DNA from: Helichrysum umbraculigerum
Lineage: Eukaryota > Streptophyta > Magnoliopsida > Asterales > Asteraceae
Assembly (NCBI GenBank): GCA_949592205.1
Contig: CATIUR010000001.1
Span: 216,882,250-216,946,249 of the forward strand
Direction of reading: 5' to 3'
Length of the DNA stretch: 64,000 nt
Position 1 is the stretch's first letter, and every line of letters starts with the position of its first letter. Below, in pieces: positions 1 through 11,068 of this stretch. The position numbers and the translations under genes are program-made. The notes below the pieces were generated by a model. That model was not told where the DNA came from. It did no database searches and saw only the letters and a list, made by a program, of their open reading frames with translations.

Positions 1-410
1 ACCACAATCAAATTTTGAAGAGGGCTGACCTAAGTACTGATCCATATGCATCATAACAAAAATTCCACAATCACAATGATTTTTTTTAGTCTTCCACTTC
101 AACTGCGTCACTGTAGCCCTCTCAACCTTTTTAAACTTATCGTACGCAGGATGCCCAACATCCTTGAGATGTTGTACAAACAAAGATCTCTACAAAAAAT
201 AAAAACATTTGTAACAAAAACTACTTTCAAAATGAACAAGAACCTAAAATATTACATATAAAGTATAGTTACTCACAGCCAAGTTGCAAGTTTCCTTGTA
301 CTTCAAATTGTAGTCAAAATCAGAACTGTTGTCAATAACATGGAAGGTTTTCTTTGTCAAATGGAATACAAGCAAGTGGAAGTGACTAGACCGGAAAATG
401 GGAAGAAAAC
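1..410 (-). CDS. Catalytic exons of the Ulp1-like protease
   Basis: Two exons, about 277-410 and 1-189, are separated by a short intron with a GTGAGT donor at 271-276 and a TTTGTAG acceptor at 190-196. The first holds the His motif (FRSSHFHLLVFHL) and the Asp motif (FHVIDNSS). The second starts RSLFVQHLKDVGHPAY and contains KKNHCDCGIFVMMHM, with the nucleophile Cys encoded at 67-69. The DCG-I-FVM-HM pattern is the hallmark of the Ulp1 C-terminal domain. The last exon continues beyond the left edge. No stop or frameshift occurs in either exon, so the catalytic core looks under constraint or only recently released from it. Confidence 0.85.
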
Positions 411-420
411 CTGTCAACAA

Positions 421-575
421 ATACCACACGTGTTACTGTATTTGAAACACATGTGTTACTGCTTTTGTATCACATGTGTTACTGATTTTTTACCACATGT
501 GTTACAAAACTATTATCACAATTGTTACTTTAATAATACCACATGTGTTGATTTATTTATATCACATGTGATACT
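421..575. repeat. CACATGTG-rich intron of the Ulp1-like gene
   Basis: The intron contains about seven copies of the palindromic octamer CACATGTG or one-base variants, usually followed by TTAC and spaced about 25-30 bp apart. The flanking exons lack the motif. Confidence 0.8.
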
Positions 576-615
576 TTTTAAAAAATGGTATATAAAAAGA
601 AATAAAAAAATAGTG

Positions 616-1007
616 TTACCATATCAACATTTTTCAATGACAACAGTTGATCATCAACACGCAACCAAGCAGACAACGATGTTTTAAAAGCCTCAATCTT
701 CTGTTCCTTTGTAAGTCTAAACATATGCTCAGGCTAACAAAAGGAAATTATACACAAATGAAAATACATATATAAAAAAAGCTAATCAATAAAAACTGGA
801 CATATAATAATTTTAAAATAACTTACGAAAATTGAAGTTGGAAAAAATAGTCTTTTTGTAGCTTCAAGATAAGACAATTCTTCATGATTGAGAATATAAG
901 CCCAAACATCAACCGTGTTACCACTGATCCACAGACCCGGTGCAAGAGTTTCGAAATCTTCACATGAAACCTTCATCCCGAAATCATTTTCAAAGAGTGT
1001 TTCACTA
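616..1007 (-). CDS. Ulp1-like gene, exons before the catalytic centre
   Basis: Two exons. The first, about 826-1007, encodes a segment with APGLWISGNTVDVWAYILNH; the WISG...DVWA.ILN.EE pattern is typical of the start of the plant Ulp1 C-terminal domain. The second, about 616-734, encodes PEHMFRLTKEQKIEAFKTSL and a following helix-like stretch, with a GTAACA donor. The intron between them is about 90 bp. Both exons are open and in frame with their neighbours. No specific function beyond forming the N-terminal part of the protease fold can be read. Confidence 0.7.
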
Positions 1008-1084
1008 AAAAAAAAATGTAACGTGTCACAACAAACAAATTATAAAATAAAGTAATATCATAAAAAATAAAGGAAGCAAAACTT

Positions 1085-2343
1085 ACGATTTATCCCCTGA
1101 CATCGCAAAAAGCCAGTTAGAAAGTCTGAACTCATGAACCATGATATGCGTAGTCACATCAGTTTTCTTGTTCATGTAAGGCGAGAAATCGACAACACAC
1201 GGCTTAGCTGTATCACCAACCCCAATACTTCCAGCACCATCAACGCCAGGTGCACCCTCATCAAACTCCTGAGTTAGACCAAGTGAGAAATTAGGACAAT
1301 CAGAAATAGGTAGCGTTATTGAGGTAGGTAAGTCAACAGAGGTAGGTAAAATAGGCGATACATGGGGGTCTACAAGTTGAAATTGTGAAGGATTAAAAAC
1401 GAAAAAGGTAGTCATGTCAAAAACCTCAACTAAATCGTCCTCCATCATGAAGTAATTCGTCAAACATTCATCAACTTCACCGTCATCAGCTTTATCTCTT
1501 TCAAAATTCTTCCCACCTCCATCTTTCACATTACCTTCTGAATTTCTTTTTCCACCAAGAACATTGTCCTCACCGTTACCTTCTGCACCATCTCCTTTAC
1601 CTTTAATTTCTTGGTTATCTATAACACAATCGGATTCCTTGTAATCAGCAGCAGCAACCCCTGGCTTATAAACACGACTCTTAAAAACTTCATCAAACTT
1701 CAAACCAACTTCCTCAAAACGATTGTCACCGGGAAATTTCTTGATTCCATCATGCATTTCCTTTTCGATAAGCAATTGCGTCTTCTTGACAGAATCAATC
1801 AGCTTCAATATGTTATCAATGCAATCCTGTATACAAAACAGAAATAAAAAAGCAAAAAAAAAAAAAAAAAATTTGTAAATGTAAAAATAAAACCATGTTA
1901 TACATGTGATACAATGAAGGTAACACATGTGATACAATGAAAGTAACACATGTGATACATGTAGGTAACACATGTGATACATGGAGGTAACACATGTGAT
2001 ACAATGGAGGTAACACATGTGATACATGGAGATAACACATGTGATACAATGGAGGTAACACATGTGATACAATGGAGGTAACACATGCTGTGAAATAATA
2101 AAAAACAACCAGGTAATACTTACACTTGCACCAGCTTCTTTGGCTAATGTAGGGTTAATAAATCCTTCTTCTTGACATGCATCCTCTGGATTGTATTCAC
2201 CAGCAAAATCCAACATACCGAAACCTCCATTAGCTAACTCCTCGTCTTGAATAATCTTCATCAACCTGTTACTCCAACTACGAATAATTGGTCGTTGAGG
2301 AATAACAGTGCATCTTTTCGACTTCACGGCATCGAGATACAGC
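1085..2343 (-). CDS. Ulp1-like gene, central acidic exons
   Basis: Two exons, about 2126-2343 and 1085-1828, flank an intron filled with a tandem minisatellite. The first begins LLYLDAVKSKRC and continues the conserved N-terminal domain. The second starts DCIDNILKLIDSVKKTQLL and then becomes low-complexity and acidic, rich in Gly, Asp, Glu and Asn, before ending SNWLFAMSGDKS. Such variable linkers between an N-terminal plant domain and the C-terminal protease are usual for this family. Splice donors GTAAGT are visible after both exons. Confidence 0.65.
1897..2091. repeat. Minisatellite, units of 21-23 bp with CACATGTG core
   Basis: About nine head-to-tail units read TAACACATGTGATACA followed by ATGGAGG or TGGAGG. 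The array lies wholly within an intron of the Ulp1-like gene. Long open frames across it (His-Met-Cys-Tyr-Leu repeats) are a by-product of the unit lengths. Confidence 0.9.
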
Positions 2344-2447
2344 AACTGCAGTATTTTTCAGACAACATGATGTCTCAATTTGTATAACTAAAATTAAGAT
2401 ATTTTAAAAAAAAATTAAAAAAGGAAAACATAGAAATAACTCACAGT

Positions 2448-2934
2448 AAGTAAAGTGATTGGGCCATGATAATGCGTATTTCTATCGGCTTTCCAACTCA
2501 ATGTAGGCTTCTCCAAACAATCAACGATAAAACCACACCAATCAAGCTTTTTAAAATCAGTAGCTTCTGTGAACTTGAACGCAAAATGATGCAAAAACTT
2601 CCCATTGCTGTAGCATGTACCCATCGTATTTGCAAACAACAAGAGGAATTTCAACTTAAAACAAAAATCAGCAACTTTGTTTGCAACAATCTTGGACACC
2701 ACGTCCGTGGGACTGAGATAGCTGTTTGGAAAATCGGGAAATTCATTCCTAAACGGAACAAAACATGGATCATCACGTGGTAAATCTGGAAGTTCCATTA
2801 TATTGATACCCCCATTGGGTATCCCAAAAACATCATGCACAGCATCTGCTGTCACCTTTATACGCTTATCACCAACCTTAATCTCCATTGTATCCGGATC
2901 AAAATTTTCAACAACAAAATATCCTAATTGTCCT
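2448..2934 (-). CDS. Ulp1-like gene, conserved N-terminal plant domain exon
   Basis: This exon begins after a TTTTGGCAG acceptor with GQLGYFVVENFDPDTMEI, continues with DAVHDVFGIPNGG and ends HYHGPITLLTV before a GTGAGT donor. The block resembles the N-terminal domain fused to plant Ulp1 proteases (DUF1985 or plant-mobile-domain type), in which V..VFG.P.GG is the best-conserved signature. Its molecular role is not established. The frame is open throughout. Confidence 0.65.
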
Positions 2935-3140
2935 GCCAAAATATACAATAAAAATAGATGTAAAATAAAAAATAAATTAAACACAGTAAATGTTATTGAG
3001 TAACTACTAGCACATGTCATAAAAAATAGTAACACATGTGTTAGTCACTAGTATCACAAGTGTTAAATAAAAGGTATGGAAAAAATAAGCTTAAATGTAC
3101 CTGAAAAAAATAAATAAATAAAAAGTATGAAGATATTACC

Positions 3141-3737
3141 TGGGAGAACACTGATCGGGACGTCAATAAACGCACCAAATCCAACGTCACGCAACCAATC
3201 CTGCTGCTCAGTCGATAGAGTACACCCAGCATCCCACAAACGTTTAACCGTAGTCCGGACGCGAATCGATTCACATTTTGTGGCGCCTCCTCTACTTTCA
3301 AACGCTTTGTAGGCTTCGTCTCCTTCTCTTCCTCATCCTTAACTCGTACACTTTTTCTACCAGCAGCTTTCCTAACAGTCTTCGTCTTCTCCTCTTTCTT
3401 CACATTCCCATCCTTCTTCGCATCTTTTTCCTCCTTATTCTTCTCATCTTCAGCAGTCATCATCGACGCATCTACATCCCCCTTCTGCGCTTCTCCGCTC
3501 TTCTTATTCTTTGCAACTTCAGCCTTCTTTTGCGCTGAAGCGTTCTTCTTCGCCTCAGCCTGCTTCAAACGTGCTATTTCTTCTTCAAGACATGCAATCC
3601 TTCTTTTATCATCCTCACTAAGCACGGCTGTCTGATTTAGGGCATCCACATCAGCATCCTTTCTCTCTCCTGATTGAGTTTGTTTCCTTGCTTCCGCGAG
3701 CTTCCTTTTTTTTGAGTTGAGCAGCGGTTTCCTTTTT
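3141..3737 (-). CDS. Ulp1-like gene, Lys/Glu-rich exon (part 3' of the LTR insertion)
   Basis: The frame encodes a highly charged, probably coiled-coil segment with DDKRRIACLEEEIARLKQ, followed by a Lys/Glu-rich linker and then a hydrophobic segment ending SVFSQ before a GTAATA donor. It directly abuts the solo LTR; the five T at 3733-3737 are the target-site duplication. Joined to the other half of the exon, the frame would shift at an A8 run next to the site. This may be a separate mutation or a sign that the gene was already decaying. Confidence 0.55.
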
Positions 3738-4529
3738 TGTCGCACCCCCAAATTATGATGCGGAAGCGGGTCGGTTCGGGGCGCGACTAATCAATATACA
3801 AAGCACACAAGATTACATAATGAACGACCACTACATGCGTCGTTTACAAATACATTGATATTATAAAAGTTTTACACTGTTATAACATAGTTTACAAAAG
3901 CTCCTGAGTTCGATTGATAGAGATTCTATGGCATAACTAATTTATACAAAATATAGTAATGCATGACAATCTCTTGATGTCTGAATGTGACTCGAGCTAA
4001 TGGGCATCTTGAGTGGCAGACCTACTGCTGCTGATCACCTGTTATACATGCTAAAATGGGTCAGCGAAAACGCTGGTGAGCTCACAGGTTTGTATGTCAA
4101 CACATATTTGTATGAACCGCAAGATTTAATGATAATTGAATTTAAAATGCAATTAAGCAAAATAAAAGTTATACAGCCATGAGCACATAGTCTGAGCTTA
4201 ACTCGAGATGTCAGGTCCACATTTAAGGTATCCTGATCGAGGTGCCTCCTACGAGTGCCTAATCAACACTCGTCTTCACAAATATTAATACATCCGTTTT
4301 ACTAGTTAGTGCGTGCTAACCCGGATGAGGCTGGTCAAACCTATATGGATCCATATACTAATATTCACGCTACTACGTATTACCAAACTATGTTGATGGA
4401 GGGCTTTAAAATGATTAGAGAAAATAACTCATGTAGTATTTGATTTAATGATACTTGCGTTCATATTGTAAAACAAAACAAGCAATGGATCACACCCCTG
4501 AGAAAACATATTTAAAAAGGGGCTATGAG

Positions 4530-4541
4530 ACTCACCTGAGC
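4530..4541 (-). promoter_or_regulatory. Consensus 5' splice donor in the solo LTR
   Basis: CTCAGGTGAGTC (minus strand) fits the CAG|GTGAGT donor consensus. The same block is conserved at 32261 and in the 18879-27358 element, in the same relative place downstream of the LTR motif array. Use as a donor is inferred. Confidence 0.5.
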
Positions 4542-5196
4542 CTATGAGATGCTACTAAGCACAATTGATGATTCACAATGATTTGATGTCGTTACAACGA
4601 CTGAACCTGCAGGGCGTCTTTGACGCGCAAGGTTTTGATTGATTAGATATTTGAAACTTGCCGGGCGTATTAAACGCGCAAGGTTTAATTGATTTGATGA
4701 CACTACGGACATCTAAGCTAGTTATTCCCTTAACTAGTTTTGACCAAATACTTTGGTTTAATGATTACGTTCGAGTTGTGAAAATGTATACGGCGTATTG
4801 GTGATATGATTGAAATAATAATTCTTCAATTATTAATACTACTTTCATTTGTTTTGAACTTATAAAAGCATATTTGAAGTGTTTAAATGTTATATCGTAT
4901 AAGTATGAAATATGTCGCGATGTCTGACATTTAGTGTAAACCTTTAGTTTTAAGTTTATGGAAAAACGGAGGTCCGAAAACTAAAATATGCCATTTTCGA
5001 CCCCTAGATGACCCCGAATGGCCTAAAACTGACAAGGCTAAGGTACTTAGCTTTGATCATTGGGCTGTTTTCGAATGACCGTGCGAATTTGAGCTTAATC
5101 CGAGTTAATTGAAAATTTGTTATATTTTCCGTGGGAAAAAGGGCTACTAAACACTTATGCACTTTTGAAATTTGCACACAAAGTTTATGAAAATTC

Positions 5197-5368
5197 ACGC
5201 GATCCAGGGACCAGATCACGCGATCGGTTTGAAATTGAAATGACGCGATCGGTTTAAAATGTCACGCGATCGGTTTAAAATTAAAATGACGCGATCGGTT
5301 TGAATGATCACGCGATCGCGTGGGTTATAGTTTGACGCGATCGGCTGGACAAATCACGCGATCGCGTG
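5197..5368. repeat. ACGCGATCG array in the solo LTR
   Basis: Eight copies of ACGCGATC start at 5197, 5218, 5243, 5264, 5289, 5310, 5335 and 5356, with spacing 21, 25, 21, 25, 21, 25, 21. Two copies extend to the perfect 12-bp palindrome ACGCGATCGCGT. The array is therefore a 46-bp dimer repeated four times. Confidence 0.92.
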
Positions 5369-5540
5369 GTTTGTCTCCGTTTGCAGGTCTGTGACGAACA
5401 GCAGATTAAATTCAAAAACTTGTGTTTGATTTGGGGGCATAATTAGTTTGTAGAACATCCTAGCATGCTAATATACGTAATATAAACATGTAAAATTAAC
5501 AAAAACGTAAACGATTCCTTACAATCAAAATGATGAACGG

Positions 5541-5642
5541 ATGATGGTGATGATGAACGATGAAGATGATGAAGATGATGATGATCACGATGATGATGAT
5601 GATAATATTGTTGTTGTTAATTGTTATTGTTGTTGTTGTTTT
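5541..5642. repeat. GAT/GTT trinucleotide-rich tract in the solo LTR
   Basis: Imperfect runs of GAT and then GTT units, about 100 bp. A simple-sequence tract within the promoter half of the LTR. Confidence 0.8.
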
Positions 5643-6359
5643 TGAAAATGAAAGAGACCGAGAGAGATTGAGAGTGAGATTGAGAATGAAATGAAAACAA
5701 CAGGATGGTGTTTGATCGGTTTATGCCCAGCTCCAATAATTGGAGTTGGGTGGCTCCGATGTGAAGAATAAAATACCCGTGTTTTTGTACCCGATCGAGA
5801 AGTAGTAAAATGTTTTAATTCGATAAATTTCTATATTTGATATTGTACGTATTTTAATCGAAGTATTTTAATAGAAATACTTTTAATGAGATATAAAAAT
5901 ATATCATTGTTTTACGTTTTAGAGACGGACACGATTTGAATGTTTTCGTCGTGTTTGAGTAAAATGTTATAAAACGAAATATGTTTCATTTTATCTAATG
6001 TAAATAATAATTACTATCTCCAATAATAATACATTATTTATAAAGGTTGTCGCGAATGATTTGATTTTGTACGATACGAATACTTTATATATTATCAAAA
6101 TAATATATAATAAATAATGAGTTATTAAATAATAATTCTTATATTATTTAATATTGTTTTTCACCAACGCCATATATATATGAATCGGAAATTTGGCCGA
6201 TTTGATAATTGCACGATTAAATCTAATCGAGTATTGATATATATTCAACAATATATATTTTGATACATACAATTAGCCTAATACATAGAACTAATTACAC
6301 GTATTTCTAAATGATTAGGAGCTAAAAACTAGTCCTAATTTGACGGGTGTCACATTTTT

Positions 6360-7754
6360 CTTAGTGGCAACCTTTGAAACATCAACCCTCGCAGCGGTAC
6401 CTTTTGTGAGGGGAACCTTTTTTTGACTTGGAGATTCCTCATTCTTTTTATTTTCAGCTTCCTTGCGGGCTTCTCTACGCTGATGCACATCGTCTTTCCT
6501 TTCCTTTTCCAACAGCTCAGCAGCTGTAAGTGGACGTGGTGGATTACCGGTCCTTGAAAAAAATATAAAAAATAAATAACAAAATACACAATATAATAGT
6601 CTAAGATTAGCAAGACTGAAAACCACATGTGTCAATACTTTCTAAAATATGTGATAAAAATTTAGTACAAAAACAGAATTTTGAAAAAGGGAAAATTTGT
6701 CAATTTTTAGTAACACATGTGAAACATAATATTACCACATCTGTTAATCTGTTAATACTCACTAAAACAAAATGTTATACAGATTCTTAACACATGTGAT
6801 ACACATATTTACACATGTGATAATGCATACTAAACAAAAAATATGCTACTGAACCAAAATGTGTGATGCTAGTGGTTAAATCAAATTACAAGTAAAAAAA
6901 GACAAAAAAACAAAAAATAAATAAATAAATCAAACAAAGTATCAAAAACATCATGTTAATTGAAGAGACATTTACCTTCAACATCAACATGAGACATTTT
7001 TTGTTTTTTGGTCCTGTTTCTATTATAAACCTTTAAAGGATTTTCAGCCAAAAAGGGTAATGACTGCACAACTGAAAAAATAAAGACAGCACACATAAAG
7101 CTTCAAACCAAATAGATGACAACATCATGTAATAGTGAACAACACATATGATAACACAGTAACAAAAACAGGAAAAATAACCTTCTAGTGACCTATGTAC
7201 AGCCTCATCAGTTTCCGAAATCATGGAACCTTCACCATCTAATGAAACACAAAACAAACGAACATACAAAAAAATCTTAAAAAAAAGCACAACCAAAAAA
7301 CAGGGAAAAAATGAAATATATATCAACGCGAGTATAAATATCACTTAAACATCACATATACACAATCCATATACACATGTGATATGCCAATTAGTTAATA
7401 ACCACATCAAAAAAGTAAACTACAGTAATGACACATGTGTAAATAGAGTACAAACATCAACATCAAAACACGCATACACTATACTTCAACTAGCAACAGC
7501 AACATACATGATTAACAAACAACACGTGTGTTACTAAAACCCTAGAATCAAACAGCAACACATGTGGTACAAAACCCTAGAATCAAACAAAAACACAAAA
7601 ACGCAAATAATATACAACGAAACAAGATCAAAGCAAACAATAAGCGAAGATAAAACATCGGGAAAAACTTACATGACGGAGCTGAACGAAGCGGAGTAGC
7701 TTGAATCGGTTCGGATGATACTGGATTTTGAGGAATCTCACTACGAATATCCAT
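6360..7754 (-). CDS. Ulp1-like gene, first exons (part 5' of the LTR insertion)
   Basis: Exon 1 (7673-7754) starts with the ATG of MDIRSEIPQNPVSSEP and ends at a GTAAGT donor. Exon 2 (about 7182-7238) encodes MISETDEAVHRSLEG, and exon 3 (about 6978-7072) encodes a basic segment ending KMSHVDVEG. Exon 4 begins about 6554 with TGNPPRPLTAAELLEKERKD, becomes Lys-rich and is cut at 6360 by the LTR insertion. Acceptors with pyrimidine tracts and GT donors bound each exon. The protein begins with a Pro/Ser-rich tail followed by a charged, disordered region. The assignment to this gene rests on strand, spacing, splice sites and the exon split by the LTR. Confidence 0.55.
6708..7570. repeat. Dispersed CACATGTG motifs in 5' introns of the Ulp1-like gene
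   Basis: The same octamer, with TAAC or GATAC flanks, recurs in the introns at about 6715-6840, 7140-7150, 7370-7440 and 7520-7570. It is also seen at about 3010-3065 between exons 4 and 5. It thus marks most introns of this gene and is not seen in the exons. Confidence 0.7.
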
Positions 7755-8618
7755 TGTACGAACACTATAAGAATCGATGATAATTTTAACCTCTTTTTGA
7801 AGAATTAGGGTTTCACAAAATCAGATTTCAATTAAAACTAAACCGGTACGAAGATGAAACAAAGAATGTAGGTGAAGAAAACGATGATTTTACCAAAAAA
7901 CAACAACGATTCGCTAGTTTGATGAACGGTTTTGTCGATTTTAGGGTTTGATAGGTGATAATCGCCAATTGCAGAGATAGGGGTTTTTGATTTCGGAACG
8001 ATGAAACTGACGAGGTTTTTTGAAACAAAAGTGAGGAAAAAAAGTTAATTGATTGGTTAAATGACCATTTTGCCCCTCCGCACAAAATCTTATTTATTCT
8101 GAATTTTTTTAATTAAATAATGAGGAATTAATGCAGGCCCTTTATTTGTGAGATCCAATGGCTCAAATTTGTTCCCCCAGTCTCACAAGAAATAAATGGT
8201 CTCATTTGAACTCTTCTCTAAAAGTATATTATATTATAACAATACTATTCATTAATTAATCATATACGATTTGCGTCATTTTAGAACATATTTAAATTAT
8301 TCGATGTAATGTTATACGAGTATCAGTTTTGATCATATGTTATCAAAAAATGATGTTATACGAGTATCTGTTGAATAACTGTATAAAGTATGTTGGCTTT
8401 TGACCTCACAAATGTAGGGCTATACAGTGAGTATATAACATGCCAAATGTGACTTTTAATTTATTTGTTGTTGATTGTGTATAGGATGTGTATTTCTAAG
8501 TGTATAAAAGAATAAAACATGTTTACATGATTATAGATCATGTTGATATTTAGTTCTTACATTTTTATTTAACATTTTATAGTAATATCGGCATTTTAGT
8601 TTCATTGTTTATAATCTA
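7755..8618. other. Upstream flank of the Ulp1-like gene
   Basis: On the minus strand, 7755-8085 is the probable 5' leader and promoter of the Ulp1-like gene: mixed composition, no clear TATA box at a convincing distance. 8086-8618 is AT-rich; I see no gene in it. Confidence 0.4.
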
Positions 8619-8679
8619 CTAGATCATGACCCGCAAAATTTGCGGGCTGTTGCATAATGTTAATACAAAAGTTATATTA

Positions 8680-8684
<5 letters not shown>

Positions 8685-8721
<37 letters not shown>
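8685..8721 (+). repeat. Poly(A) tract, 37 nt
   Basis: An uninterrupted A run near the 3' end of the Helitron. Confidence 0.95.
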
Positions 8722-8723
<2 letters not shown>

Positions 8724-9924
8724 TATGTATCTATTAATACGTATGTTTTAAGTTTATCAAATGTAATGAAGTAAGGATAATTAAAACGTGTATTTTTATT
8801 TAATATTGTTACCACAATTAGTGTATGTCTAAGCATATAAATTAATCGATATGTATTATGTATTTTCTCTATTAACTTCAAATAACTGTTACACTACATT
8901 GAAATAATTTGTTTGTTTTACCTTGTCATAAATGCTTGTTTACTCACGATAAACGTTCATATATGTGGTGAATTAAGAATGACGAAAGTGGTTTGGTAGT
9001 TGGTGTTTAAGTGATGAGAATAGTCCATGTATGATTTACTGTAGTTGGATCAGATACTATACATTTTAGTATTATATGTATGAGAAATATTCGAAATCAC
9101 ATAAATACTAATCAACATTAAACGAAAAAATACATTGATAATGTCGATTATGTGAAAACACAAGGTAGTATATAATAGTTTTATTAGAGTGTATGCATTT
9201 GGGACCCGTAAATTCGCGAATTTCTATTGGAAAAAAAATCTAATATAGGTAGGTACAATAGTCATTAAGTATATAAATAGTAGGTTATGAGTCGATTCTC
9301 TCAAATAAGATACGCAGATTCTGCTTGGGGTGAGCTCTTCCACCTGCTCTCGTAGGAGATGAAACTTTTTAACACATAGGAACACATGGACCAACCAGAA
9401 CATCCAATCAATTAACATTTTTGGGGAAACATCAACTATTCATATTTAAAAAAATGTCAATTATGACAGATATCAGGGTTTTTTTTAATAAAAAAAGCAT
9501 CACCTATCCACATATGAAATGAGTCCAAATTACTTTATGTGGTAGTATGTGACAAAACAATATAATCAGTTCTTTACATGGCACTAATAATGAACATGGA
9601 ATCATTTATATCATTAACAAAATTAGTCCAAACTACTTATTACATGATTACTCACAACTTCACAGATTAGCAGTAGCTATAGAAAGGTTTCACTTTATGC
9701 TAGAACAATGATGACACCCTTAATTAACTAATACATGAAATAGCTAACAAATACGCACTTTAACTCATATGAACTCATATACATCCATACAACTAACGGT
9801 TAACTTAAAGATACTGCATTACTGCAAATGAGCTACAAAGCTGCTGAAAACCACAACCATTATCAAGCACTTTTTGTACCTGTTAGTAACATTAGAAATT
9901 GGATCAGACTCAAAGTGTAATGCA

Positions 9925-10112
9925 TATGAAGTCATTTCATAGGAAAAATTTGGGCTATAAACCGCTAAAATTATAAAATTTAAACAAATTCGTAGGTTTT
10001 TTTTTACATCCATATCTGGATACTTTATTAACTCGTCATTGATTAACGGCCCCATTGAAGGCACAATTGCACCTTGTATCCAATTAGATGGCGATTGACC
10101 CACACAAGTCAA
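9925..10112 (-). pseudogene. PDS5-like cohesin-cofactor gene fragment captured in the Helitron
   Basis: The frame encodes a segment with VGQSPSNWIQGAIVPSMGPL followed by INDELIKYPDMDVKKNLRIC. It resembles the N-terminal HEAT-repeat region of plant PDS5 proteins, where a Q-SPS-S-Q-A--P-M--L-DE-L--H-D-DVK pattern is found. PDS5 binds cohesin and regulates sister-chromatid cohesion. Only about 55-60 residues are recognisable; downstream residues do not continue the family and the flanks are intron-like. This is a captured exon, not a working gene. The family match is from memory of the domain pattern. Confidence 0.5.
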
Positions 10113-10829
10113 GAGTTGCTAGATTTTCTTAAAACAAACATAAGTTCAAAACCATAGCGACTATTATATACATAGAAATGAATGGTAAAATATTATAAAC
10201 AAAGCACATGAATGGGAACATGAAAATGATTATATATATTTAGGCTAACCACCATTAGTGCGAATACTCATCTTTTTGTTAAGCAGTTGTAAATAAAACT
10301 TAGAAACTCTTATGGGATTAGGATCATCATATTGTTACATGAACGGAACCATATGCCTAACATGATAATAATTAGATTTTAAGTGAAACACCATACAAAA
10401 TTTAGTGGGACGTATATGTTGAATATAACATATATGCGCTCGCAATCACACTACATAATAAAAGGACTTCATACCCATATTGTACCAGTAACTACTCATA
10501 TTTTTACATTAGAAGAGGAAAAAAAACAGTACCTCTTGCTCACTTAATGGAACCTTAAGCATTGGATTCAGTACCTTGCGATTGCATCAGCCATTTCCTC
10601 AGGTTTAGAAGTACCAGCAATAAGTCATTTCTTCATTTGCTCATTTAGACCCATAATACACATATCCCTTTTAAAAACAACAGCAGCTGATCTTCAGCGA
10701 CCATCGTGTTCAACCATTTTAGCAGCCCTTGGAAACATCTTTGATTTCCTAATATGCATTTTACATATCAAGTTGTACGAATGTTGAAAATTGTCAGGAA
10801 TGTAGTAAATGTGAATAGTTGAAGAGAAA

Positions 10830-11050
10830 AAACCAACGCTTAAAGACAAATACAGATTAGTTTTAGAGCAAAAACTCACTTACTGTAAGGCCAATTATTT
10901 GACTCTTAGGCTGCTCTAACAGTATGCTGTTACCTACCCGGAGCCCCATATGATTGCCTGCTATTAATTATTATATATATTACTCAACTATTAATAGCTA
11001 GTTAACTGTAAAACCAACGCTTATAGAAGAATACGCATTAGTTTTGGAGC
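10830..11050. repeat. About 160-bp repeat family, first block
   Basis: Contains CTTAGGCTGCTCTAACAG, CTACCCGGAGCCCCATATGA and an AGCAAAAACTCA segment, each in a fixed order. Two partial units lie here; two more occur at 13370-13665. Confidence 0.75.
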
Positions 11051-11068
11051 AAAAACTCAGCTTATGAT

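Larger units (their letters stand above)
3738..6354 (-). mobile_element. Solo LTR of a Tekay-type chromovirus
   Basis: The LTR runs on the minus strand from TGTGACACCCGTCAAATTAG (6354) to GGGGGTGCGACA (3738), 2617 bp, with TG...CA ends. The 5-bp target-site duplication TTTTT is present at 3733-3737 and 6355-6359. No internal region remains, so it arose by LTR-LTR recombination. Its start, its CAGGTGAGTCTCATAGCCCC block and its end match the LTR of the complete element at 30611-41103, but the overall divergence shows another subfamily. It sits inside an exon of the Ulp1-like gene. Confidence 0.92.
1..7754 (-). pseudogene. Ulp1/SENP-like cysteine protease gene, about 11 exons, split by a solo LTR
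   Basis: The gene reads leftwards from an ATG at 7754 and leaves the window at base 1. Ulp1/SENP (C48) proteases process SUMO or related modifiers; many plant copies belong to large lineage-specific families with unknown substrates. The C-terminal exons carry the expected order of catalytic residues: His in SSHFHLLVFHL, Asp in HVIDNSS and Cys in HCDCGIFVMMHMDQYLG. Every intron I placed starts GT and ends AG, and frames agree from exon to exon on the 3' side. A solo LTR interrupts the lysine-rich fourth exon, and an A8 run beside the insertion shifts the frame, so a full-length protein is unlikely. The downstream exons could still be transcribed from another start, for example from the LTR. 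The family is clear from the triad; activity is uncertain. Confidence 0.8.

Noticed and set aside
1816..2086. Open frames with repeated His-Met-Cys-Tyr-Leu units
   Set aside because: They are translations of the minisatellite, lying in an intron bounded by good splice sites.
1897..2091. Regular direct repeats as a CRISPR array
   Set aside because: Units are contiguous 21-23 bp with no unique spacers, in an intron of a plant gene.
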